A stretch of 64,000 nucleotides of DNA. Origin: Plantago ovata. Its lineage: Eukaryota > Streptophyta > Magnoliopsida > Lamiales > Plantaginaceae. The DNA lies in contig CM051456.1 of assembly GCA_028274465.1 (NCBI GenBank), forward strand, positions 109,793,397-109,857,396, written 5' to 3'. The translations under genes were made by a program, and so were the position numbers. Shown in pieces: positions 39,140-47,664 of the stretch (positions are counted from its first letter, which is position 1; every line of letters begins with the position of its first letter). Below the pieces are notes generated by a model. The model was not told the DNA's origin, did not search any database, and saw nothing but the letters and a program-made list of their open reading frames with translations.

Positions 39140-39470
39140 GCCCTTTCGTTTTCTTGCTAAGTATTCTATACTTGCAATGAAAGTTATTCTACTCCATTAG
39201 TCTTGATTAGAATTGTTGGATCAATTCGCCACCCCCTAACTCTTGGCTACTCGCTCGTGGGTTAGACATACTAGACGACGGGGGTGATCAAGGTTTTGAT
39301 ATGACCATAACGGGTGGGTGGTTCGAGCATGCTTTTACGCTTCTCTTAATATTGGTTGCGTTCTTAGTTGGGTGTTTTTCACTCTTGTGCATTACTTATG
39401 CACTTGAACTTTTTTGTACTCTTTGCTTTTATTCTATTATATATATTTTTGCTGTTTCCAAAAAAAAAAA

Positions 39471-39641
39471 CATGATGAGAAAAATGGGAGGAAGTGAGTA
39501 CGGGGACATGTGGCAGATCAATAAGGTAATAATCAGCCTACATGAATTTAAATGGTTAAGTAATTTATTAATCATATAATTAGTAGGTAGTGTGCATGCA
39601 ATTAATTACCATAACAAGGCACTGGAAACCATTCTTTCACG
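39471..39641 (+). repeat. Duplicated unit, copy A (3' part)
   Basis: Continuation of copy A after the LINE: CATGATGAGAAAAATGGGAG through GTGTGCATGCAATTAATTACC and GCACTGGAAACC. It matches 43102-43246 and then 44285-44330, which flank the CAGCTCC element in copy B. It runs directly into copy B. Confidence 0.88.
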
Positions 39642-40529
39642 TTTCTCGTTATAACCACAACAAAAATATTTATATCAAGCTAGTGAAGCAGCGTTTCCAT
39701 GGCAGAAAGGCTCACACCTTCTAGCAATTCAAAGTTGTTATATCCGTATATTTTACTCACATGTGAAAACTACTCTTTATTCTATCTTCACACACCAATT
39801 AAACGAATACTCTACAAATGGATCCAAACGATTCATTTTTACCACACTATTTATTACTCATTTTGAAAATTCGCAAACTCATAAGAATTCTTATATGAAT
39901 CAAATATTAAAATTATTATATTTGATTTCGAGTATTATAATTATTTTATGATAACATGTAAAAGTAATTATTAATTGAATTGGGTGGGTGGTCTAATGGT
40001 CATGGATAAATTTCATTTTTGTACTGGAGGTGGATTGGGTTCAAAATTGATGAGAGAAATTAATTATCTATTGGAATAGATGGTGTAGTTGGGTTGGATA
40101 AACATGTCTAAGAATTCCAACACTTCATTTAAATACTAATTGTTTATAATGTCTACAAGTTTAATAAAATGTTAGTCAATATTTCATAACTTTCTAGGTT
40201 TTTATACATTTGACAACTAATGCAATGGTAGACAACATTCTTTAAGTTTCTAGGTTTCGGCCTTCTTTTAATTACGGGGTGTTTTAGGTCACCACTGAGT
40301 TATAATTACATTGACGATTCTCATATTTGCAACAATAAAATAATCATATTTGCTCTCAATTTTTTTCTTAGGATTTATAAAATTTTGGTCCTAGGTTTAG
40401 CAATATCCTATCCTAAGAAGCACGGAAATGGAAACGGAAACGTTTCGGATACGTGGAAACGCAAAATTCAAAACAATTAGGATACGGAAACGTGAAAGAA
40501 ACGTTTAATTTTTTATATATTTTTTAAAT
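39642..40529 (+). repeat. Duplicated unit, copy B (5' part)
   Basis: Second copy of the unit at 35549-36487, differing by a few substitutions and small indels (for example an extra GGAAAC block near 40430). It is broken at 40529 by the Mutator-like element and resumes at 43041. Confidence 0.9.
39673..39734 (+). pseudogene. PAH-gene fragment in copy B
   Basis: Same ~62-base scrap as at 35579-35640, with the shared TAG stop in place of CAT. One base retains the parental state (GGCAGAAAGG as in the intact gene, where copy A has GGCAAAAAGG). The shared stop shows that the scrap decayed before the unit was duplicated. Confidence 0.85.
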
Positions 40530-43040
40530 GAGTAAGTCTCATGAGAGACCACCCTTAGAAAGTGACCATAGAGACCAATTTATATTAATTACAAAACAAC
40601 CCCAAAACAACTACTAGCTTCTAAAACACCCCACAACCCATCCAAACTCACATGGGATCATCATCATCGCCTGCTCATCATCATCAATCGTCCGATTTGA
40701 CATTGGTGAAGGTTTTTTTAGTTGTTTGGATTGATGTTTGTTGGTGATAAAAGTTTGTTGGTGATAGATTTATATATGTTGATTCACGTTGTTGTTGTTA
40801 TTTGCATCTAGATTTATGTAGATATGTGTTTGAATCGAAGTTTGTTGGTGATAGATGATAGCTTTTGCATCTAGATGTAGATTTATGTTCATCTCATAAA
40901 TTTTTTTACGTTCAGCGATATTTGCCATGTTCTGTACAATATTGCCCATGTTCTAGCCAATATTGTCCATGTTCTAACCAATATGCTCATTGTTTCTGAT
41001 GCTCTGTTTTTTTTTTTAACTGGTTTTGTGAGAAATTGACCTATGCGATATGCACTATGTTCTCAACAATATAACCCATGTTATCAACAATATTGTCCAT
41101 GTTCTGACCAGTATGCTCTGTTTGACAATTTTAAAGTGTATTCTACTATATATTTATGATTTTTTTTAGAACATGAGAGATATTCTCAGAAACATGGGTT
41201 CTATTTGGAGAAACACATAACATGACACTTATATATAAAAACAAGTTTATGAAGATATTATGAGAAACATAGCTAGTATTCCCATGAAACATGGGAGATA
41301 TTCTCGGAAACATAGGAGATATTTCCAGAAACATGGGTTCTTTTGGAGAAACACAGATATGGAACTTATATATAAAAACAAGTTCATGGAATATATTACG
41401 AGAAACATAGGTAGTATTCCCATGAACATGAGAGATATTCACTGAAATATGGAAGATATTCTCATAAACATGGGTTCGTTTGGAGAAACACGGATATGAC
41501 TCATATATATAAAAACAAGTCCATGGAAGATATTATGACAAACATGGATAGTATTCCTATGAACATGGGCGATATATTCAAAAACATGGGTAATATTTTA
41601 AACTAACTTGGAACATAAACATTATCAATAAATTGTAAATACATGAGATATATTATGAGAAACATGTATAATATTTACATAAACATGAGAGATATTCTCA
41701 ACAACATGGGTACTATTTCAAACATAAAAAAAATCCTTGTACATAAACCCAAGTACATTGGACATACTAATATTATGACCACAATAATAACTATCTAACT
41801 TTAATGATAAGGATACTCCATTTTATTAAATAGATACAGTCATTTGTATCAACATGAATCAAATTGGATTTTTGCTTGCTTCCGGCATTAGTCCTCTTTT
41901 TCTTCTGTTGCACATCATCTACAAAAACAAAAACAAAAACACAAACATAGACAATATATTGTAAGGAACATATGTAATAATCTTTAAAATATGGACCATA
42001 ACCAGAATAAATATCAACATAGACTAATAAGAAACATGGGTAATAATGTTTAAAACATGGAACATATGCTTAGAAACATGAGTAATAATTGGTAGATTAT
42101 GTAAAGCTGCGTCCAATATAGAAACATCGAAACGACAAAAAAACAAGGATAACAACACCACGAAAACCAAATGGGGAAACAACAAAGGTAGTATTGTTTA
42201 GAACATGGACAATATTGTTGAGAATATGAGTTATATTGCTGAGAACATAGTGTATATTGCAGTGGTCAATGTTTCATAAAAACAGTTAAAAAAACAGAGC
42301 ATTAAAAACAGTGAGCATATCGGTCAGAACATGAACAATATTGGCTAGAACATGGGCAATATTGTACAGAACATGTCGAATATCGCTGAGCGGTGCTACT
42401 ACTACTACCAACTGCTATTACCAACTACTACTACTACTACTACTCCTGCTCCAAACACATTCACAAGTATACTCGACTACGTCATCAAAAAATAAACCTC
42501 AATCTAGTAAATACAAAGAAAAACAATGAAGAGACAATTCATCAAACATGTAGTGTGCATTAGAAGTTACAAGGTAAATAAGTGTCAAGAGGAGGTGGAA
42601 CAGTTGTCCAAAACGCCCCTGCCCTTGCTCTGCCCAATCCCCGATCCAAGCAAATCACTGAACAAATTAGGGTTATTACCATTCACAATCCCAACACCAT
42701 ATACGGTGGAGGAGGATCTGGTGGAAGAATTCCAGCTCTTACTGATGATATCTCCGATCATGGTGGATAGAGATCTACGGGTTGATGGGTCCAGGCGGAG
42801 AAGAAGGTGGTGGTGGAGTAGGACGAGGTGGTGGAAAAGAGGAGGGAAGGATCGATCGATGTGTCAGCGGTAAGAAAGAAAGAATAAATAATATGGTAAT
42901 TTGCAATAAGGACCTCATGTTTGTAAGTTATAACAATTTTGCCACCGAGTTTTTATGTTGATCTTAAGATGTTAGTAAATTGCAATTTAGTCCGGTCTCT
43001 CTTTAACTTAAATAGAGACGGTCTTTTATGAGACTTTGCG
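40530..43040. mobile_element. Mutator-like (MULE-type) non-autonomous element
   Basis: Begins GAGTAAGTCTCATGAGAGACC and ends in a partial inverted match (complement GCAAAGTCTCATAAAAGACC). The flanks carry a T-rich 9-10-bp duplication (TTTTTTAAAT on the left, TTTTTTTATA on the right), while copy A shows the unfilled site. Inside are long inverted repeats of about 200 bases: 40909-41105 (CAGCGATATTTGCCATGTTC) against 42195-42392 (complement CAGCGATATTCGACATGTTC). Between them lies a tandem array of AACATG-rich units. No transposase is seen; short reading frames inside have no recognisable domains. The superfamily call rests on the target-duplication size and the long inverted repeats. Confidence 0.7.
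41188..41600 (+). repeat. ~138-bp tandem array inside the Mutator-like element
   Basis: Three consecutive units start with AAACATGGGTTC at about 41190, 41329 and 41466. Each contains TTTGGAGAAACAC, TATATATAAAAACAAGT and TAGTATTCC blocks, with degenerate flanking copies extending to about 41720. The units are themselves built of a shorter (A)AACATGRGNGATATT motif. Confidence 0.8.
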
Positions 43041-43246
43041 TTTTTTTATATATTCAATATTTATAAGCTAATAATGAACATATGATAATTAACCAAGGAA
43101 ACAAAACAAATGCATGATGAGAAAAATGGGAGGAAGTGAGTACGGGGACATGTGGCAGATCAATAAGGTAACAATCAGCCTACATGAATTTAAATGGTTA
43201 AGTAATTTATTAATCATATAATTAGAAGGTAGTGTGCATGCAATTA
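43041..43246 (+). repeat. Duplicated unit, copy B (middle part)
   Basis: Resumes copy B after the Mutator-like element: TATTCAATATTTATAAGC, then ACAAAACAAATGCATGATG (the LINE-free site), GGAGGAAGTGAGTACGGGG, ending TGCAATTA, where the next element begins. It continues at 44285. Confidence 0.88.
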
Positions 43247-44284
43247 AGACATAATATCATACACTACCCCTCCTAGTGCACCACTTTGCATATACAGACT
43301 CCTTGTTCCCAGAATTACATCCAACCCCAATAGTCGGATTTGTGTTGACCGACAGAAAACCCAAATTTCCGTTAGGGCAAAACAAACACGCCCTTAGCTC
43401 TTTTTTTTTTCCTTCTATTTTTTTAATTCATTTTTCTTTTTCTTTTATAATTTTCTAATTCTTTTCTCTATCTTCTTCTTCTTTCTCATCTCCGGTGCCG
43501 GAAAAATTCCGACACCGGATTCCGGCCGTAATTTTACAACTCCGGTGAGGAGCCATTTACAGCTCCTCACCGGAGTTGTTTTACACCTCCGAATTGGAGC
43601 TGTAACAGCTCCAAATCGGAGCTTTTACAGCTCTTCACCGGAGTTGTTTTACAGCTCCGAATTGGAGCTGTAACTACTCCAAATCGGAGCTTTTACAGCT
43701 CCGATTTGGAGCTGTAAACAGCTCCTCACCGGAGCTGTTTTACAGCTCCGATTTGGAGCTGTAAACTGCTCCTCACCGGAGCTGTTTTACAGCTCCGAAT
43801 TGGAGCTGTAACAGCTCCAAATCGGAGCTTTTACAGCTCCGTCGGAGCTTGTACAGCTCCGATTTGGAGCTGTAAACAGCTCCACAGTAGTTTTATTATT
43901 ATTATTTTTTTATTTTAATAATGTAGGACTTATTTTGAAATATAATATTTGTAGGGACTTGTTTTAAAATAAATTTTAGGACCACTTTGAAATATATTAA
44001 ATTATGTAGGTTAGTTTTGAAATATTTAGTTTTAATTTTGTAATAAATTAAATATAAGGGTTGAATGTGTAATAATAAAAAGTTTAAGCTGTTTGGATGG
44101 CAGCAAAAACCAAAATTCCGACGAGGGCAAGATGGTACTTTCCTCGATTTAGTGCGTGAAAAGTCAAAGTCGTGAAGTTATATGTAATTAAAATTGAACA
44201 AGAAGGTGTTCAGTGCAAACTCGGGAATAACGAGGGGGCCGATGTAATTTCGTTGAACAAAAATGTGTTGTATGTAATGGACCC
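43247..44284 (+). mobile_element. CAGCTCC hairpin element, copy 2, with 8-bp target duplication
   Basis: Flanked by direct repeats TGCAATTA (43239-43246 and 44285-44292); copy A contains that site once (39598-39605), so this is a clean insertion of about 1,038 bases. It contains a C/T-rich leader, a CCGG-rich stretch, the palindrome array at 43536-43886, and an AT-rich body and tail shared with 29563-30020. No reading frame and no clear terminal inverted repeats. An 8-bp duplication fits hAT elements, but the ends do not show hAT-like sequence, so the class is open. Confidence 0.75.
43536..43886. repeat. Array of CAGCTCC/GGAGCTG palindromes
   Basis: At least eight alternating blocks of the form TTTTACAGCTCCGAATTGGA and GCTGTAACAGCTCCAAATCG follow one another. 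Each block is a near-perfect palindrome around AATT or ATTT, and neighbouring blocks are complementary too, so many alternative hairpins are possible. G+C-rich stems are separated by TTTTA loops. Confidence 0.9.
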
Positions 44285-44410
44285 TGCAATTAATTACCAT
44301 AAAGGCACTGGAAACCATCTTTCACGTTTCCCTTGGTTTCCGTTTCGGAAACGTATTATTGGGAAAGCGTGAGGCACTTTCCGTGCTACACAGATCCTAT
44401 CCTATTATTC

Positions 44411-44421
44411 CTATATATATC
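44411..44421 (+). promoter_or_regulatory. Putative TATA box of the PAH gene
   Basis: CTATATATATC about 130 bases upstream of the chosen ATG (44541), with a CTCTCTCTCT-rich leader after it. Position and sequence fit a plant TATA element. No transcription evidence. Confidence 0.45.
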
Positions 44422-44540
44422 TCTATATGTTACAACAACGAAAGATTATTTGCTTCCTGATTCATTATCTCAGCTTAATTTCCCTTTCTCTGTCTCTCTC
44501 TCTCTTTTACCAATTTCTTATCCACCATATTCAATCGACA

Positions 44541-45458
44541 ATGGCCGCAATTGCAGATTGTTCATCAGAGCAAGATGCTCGATTGTTCATCAACCTAGTG
44601 AAGCAGCGGTTCCATGGCAGAAAGGCCCACACCTTCCATCAATTCAAAGCCCTTTTCCCCAAGGACGACGAACAAAACTGGCTTAGTAACGAAGCTATGC
44701 TTACCCGAGTTGAATCTATCTTCGTCGGTAACGATTACCTCATCCGTCGATTCAAATCCTTCCTTCCCAACCCGACGAACTCATCCGATTCTGATTCTGA
44801 CAATGGCGGCGGCCCTGACAATACTCAATCGATGTTACACGCGATGAAATTAGTGAACAAAGTCATAGAAAAGGGGGATAAGGAGTTGTTTCAGTCTTGT
44901 GTCAACCTAGTCAAACGTTTCCGGAAAAATAAGAAAGCTGCTCTGTTTCAGAAAAATCTCTTCGCTCTGTTGATAAAGTATCCAGACTTGAAGATTGACT
45001 TGTCCGAGTGCCTTGCGGAGGGGATGGAGAGTAGATCGGGTACAAAGAGACTGGAAAAGCAGAAGGAGATGGTGTCCGAAGGAGAAGACGAGTTGTTCGA
45101 CATAGACTTGTTGTTTCATCGGATTAGATCTGCGAAACAGGCATGCGAAAGGCTAATCAGTGACAATATCAACCAGGATATGGAAGAGTTTGTTAATGTT
45201 CGGAACTACTTTACGGCTTTGGACATTAGTTTTCTCAGGGAGAATAGGATGATGGCTGTCAGTAGACTTTTTTCGAACGGGTTCCAGAGCAGGCGAAGGG
45301 CGGTACAGGATTGCACGGAGATTGTTTGTTACTTGGAGAGCAAGATGACCGAATCTATGACGGTCTGGACTGAAGAGAAGGAGAAGGCGTATCGGAACGT
45401 AATCGATCAGGAGGAGGAAATTCCAATGTGGGACTGGCAAACGGCCAGGATAAATTAA
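44541..45458 (+). CDS. Intronless PAH-domain (SIN3-like) protein
   Basis: Single-exon gene for 305 residues. Residues ~11-76 look like a paired amphipathic helix (PAH) domain: DARLFINLVKQRF, FHQFKALFP, then LTRVESIFVGNDYLIRRFKS with FLP. A second, weaker PAH-like unit spans ~98-160 (SMLHAMKLVNKVIEKGDKEL, LFALLIKYPDLKIDLSECL). The rest (~160-305) is helical and charged, with no recognised domain. PAH domains in SIN3 bind short helices of transcription factors. This protein lacks the SIN3 histone-deacetylase-interaction region, so it could act as a stand-alone adaptor or competitor; that is inference. The ATG at 44541 is preferred over an in-frame one at 44427 because the extra 38 residues are leader-like and the TATA box lies just upstream. 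Fragments of this gene lie in the repeat units upstream. Confidence 0.75.
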   Translation: MAAIADCSSEQDARLFINLVKQRFHGRKAHTFHQFKALFPKDDEQNWLSNEAMLTRVESIFVGNDYLIRRFKSFLPNPTNSSDSDSDNGGGPDNTQSMLHAMKLVNKVIEKGDKELFQSCVNLVKRFRKNKKAALFQKNLFALLIKYPDLKIDLSECLAEGMESRSGTKRLEKQKEMVSEGEDELFDIDLLFHRIRSAKQACERLISDNINQDMEEFVNVRNYFTALDISFLRENRMMAVSRLFSNGFQSRRRAVQDCTEIVCYLESKMTESMTVWTEEKEKAYRNVIDQEEEIPMWDWQTARIN

Positions 45459-45707
45459 ACCTAGCTAGGCTATACGATTATGTTCTTGGCCTGCAGTTTG
45501 TTTATCTATTTTTATGTAAATTAATGCCACGAATATCTATGTAATGTATCTAGATATCTTTTGGTTGGTGTCGTGATTATTCAAACGTATTGTTGATTCT
45601 TCAAAAAGAAATTAATGTCCGATTTATTTCATTGTTTTGTTTTCATATGTTTTCATTTTTATTGAAGATATCTGCTAGTTGCCATTTGTTGGTTGAGACA
45701 TATTCTA

Positions 45708-46390
45708 GCTTATTCATCGAACACAATTAATGGTTATGTTGATGCAAGTAGAGATTTCTTCACTCTGTCAATTCTTCATGTTCGTTCTTAAAGTCTTAAC
45801 ATAGTACTTGTGATAACGAACATCAGTTTAGGTAGTTTGTTCATGCCATGGACATTGTTCTCTTATTATCACTCACTCACAAGCAAGCAAACCTTGCGCA
45901 GGGTAGGATTCTAATATCACAAGTTCTAGTTTTTCACTTCTGGTGATAATAGGCCTATATGAGCCGCAAGGAGCGACTATCTTCAGGTGCTACTGTTTTG
46001 AGCAGCGCAAAAGTCGAAGATGAGGCATCATAAATTTGGGTTATTTTAGGCTTCTTTGGGGGAGGCTTTAGGCTTTCCTGTATTTTCAAATTCTAAACTA
46101 CAGTTCTGGCATGAGAATTCTGACCTTTTAACGTGTGCCTTTGTTGTGGCAGGATGCATTGGATGTCTATATTAAGCTACCCCAAAAGCATTACCACACA
46201 GGGTGGGTGCTTTCACAGGTAGGCTGTCTGCTCACTTTCTCATCTTCTTGAGTAGACTATACATCCTAGATGTTTAGTTTATACCATCCTGCAACTTGGA
46301 CTTGGGTTAATACTTAAACAGAAAGCTAATCAATTAACACAGCTTCATATAAGCCAAGTCCAGTAGTCCACTCTTAAAACTTGAGCATGG
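45708..46390 (+). pseudogene. Scrambled CDC27 fragment
   Basis: Three pieces of the nearby CDC27 gene are joined out of order. About 45708-45885 matches the end of intron 10 (30343-30512). About 45889-46263 matches exon 9, intron 9, exon 10 and the next intron start (28695-29103), including the exon 10 copy at 46153-46218 with both splice sites. About 46268-46390 matches sequence downstream of the CDC27 stop (34725-34830). The exon 9 copy has a stop (CATCATAAATTTGG for the parental GCATCCGAAATC) and deletions. It cannot encode APC3. Confidence 0.9.
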
Positions 46391-47584
46391 AAGAAATGAG
46401 TTCAAACCCATAACGCTCTTAGATAAATCCAATAGCTTATAGGGGCCCATCCTGTGTTTTCATGAACAAGTATATTATGATTACTCCAAATACTCCAACA
46501 ACGTAACTAGTCGCAAACAACGCAAACTTTTCATTACACACATGGCTGGGCAGAATGGACAAGGCCCAAAAACACCACGCATAGTGCCTAGACCCAGCCA
46601 AAATAAAACGAGAAACCCACATCCAACTCTAACTGTATTAGAGGCTTGAATGTAATTAGAGATCTTCTATCACTAATTAGAGTGTGATTCTAATTTCAAC
46701 ATTTTAAAAAGAAAATCAAAGAACCGTGCTGTTTTCGGTTCTAGAACTGTAAGTCTGTAATTATCGATTATGATTACTGTTCCTTGTGTAATAATAAAAT
46801 AGAACGTATTCTTGCTACGGAACCACCCAGGTCTAATAATGACGAGTACGTAAGAAAACCCGAGATTTTATTATATAAGTGATTTTGCGAAAATTATTAA
46901 TTAAAAAAGTTGCTTAAAAATCAGCTTATTTATTTCATCAGAATATTCATACCATAAATAATTATAGAAATTAGAACTTTCTTTTGTTTGATTGGTTAGT
47001 TAGTTAGGGCGCCTCATCGATGATTGGTCAAATATACAGCTGAGTCTGAGTTGACTAATATGGCTTCATCTCTCATTTGTGTCCAAACCAAACTTTTGAT
47101 CATGCCCATAACATGTTCGATATAATTCCTCCTCCTCAGTCCTCACCCAAACCAACACTTGACTATTCACATTCACTACTATTACTGTATGTGTACTAGT
47201 ACCAGCCAGCACTAGTTAAAATTGGTTCCAACTTGGAAGTTGTATTTAATTAAGGACGGTTTGTTGCAGTATTTATTGCCTCTCAACCATCACCTAGACT
47301 CATTTATTGTTCTTGCACACTTTACAATGGCTATCATCATCATCATCTTCACATTCATTCATCAAAATACCAGCAGCAGCACTGCCATGCTTTCATTAAA
47401 CCCATTCTTGCATCCCATTGATTCAAATCATCCGCACTTGCTATTCGTTCAATGCACATTTCGCATGAGTCACCCATTGGCCTATTATACTAACAAACAA
47501 ACCCACTCATTCTTTTCCTATCTTCCTAACCCAGTCAACATCACACACAACCCATTTTCTTGCTTAAACAGTTAAACTCCTCCT
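46391..47584. other. Upstream region of the ABCG11 gene
   Basis: About 1.2 kb of AT-rich sequence before the ABCG11 TATA box. The last ~500 bases probably hold the promoter, with CT- and CA-rich stretches (CATCATCATCATC near 47338). The remainder shows no gene and no clear repeat. Confidence 0.5.
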
Positions 47585-47593
47585 CTATATAAG
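47585..47593 (+). promoter_or_regulatory. Putative TATA box of ABCG11
   Basis: CTATATAAG lies about 75 bases upstream of the ATG at 47665, a good match to the plant TATA consensus at a sensible distance for a short leader. Confidence 0.6.
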
Positions 47594-47664
47594 TAAGCCT
47601 TCTCTGCTTCAACAACTTGGTAAACAAACAAACATTGGTTCTTGAAAAGAACAAAAGAAATAAT

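Larger units (their letters stand above)
36488..39470 (+). mobile_element. 5'-truncated LINE (L1-type) with poly(A) tail
   Basis: Starts where copy A loses identity with its sister copy and ends in an 11-base A run at 39460-39470, immediately followed by CATGATGAG, the continuation of the interrupted unit. In the uninterrupted sister at 43090-43115 the two flanks are joined (ACAAAACAAATGCATGATG). Coding remnants at 36520-37727 are the C-terminal part of a plant LINE ORF2. The T/G-rich 3' UTR is interrupted at 38157-39139 by a TIR element. No clear target-site duplication is visible. Confidence 0.85.

Noticed and set aside
41146..41445. Reading frames on both strands with repeated Met-Phe/Ser-His units
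   Set aside because: They follow the ~138-bp tandem array of the Mutator-like element; periodic codons, no domain.
42526..42873. 115-residue frame inside the Mutator-like element
   Set aside because: No recognised domain, low-complexity Gly/Arg end, no splice or promoter context; kept only as a possible captured fragment.
43536..43886. CRISPR-like array of repeats
   Set aside because: The palindromic units alternate orientation, lack unique spacers, and the genome is plant nuclear DNA.
44427..44540. Upstream in-frame ATG adding 38 residues to the PAH protein
   Set aside because: It lies within the CT-rich leader just after the TATA box, and the extra residues look like translated leader.
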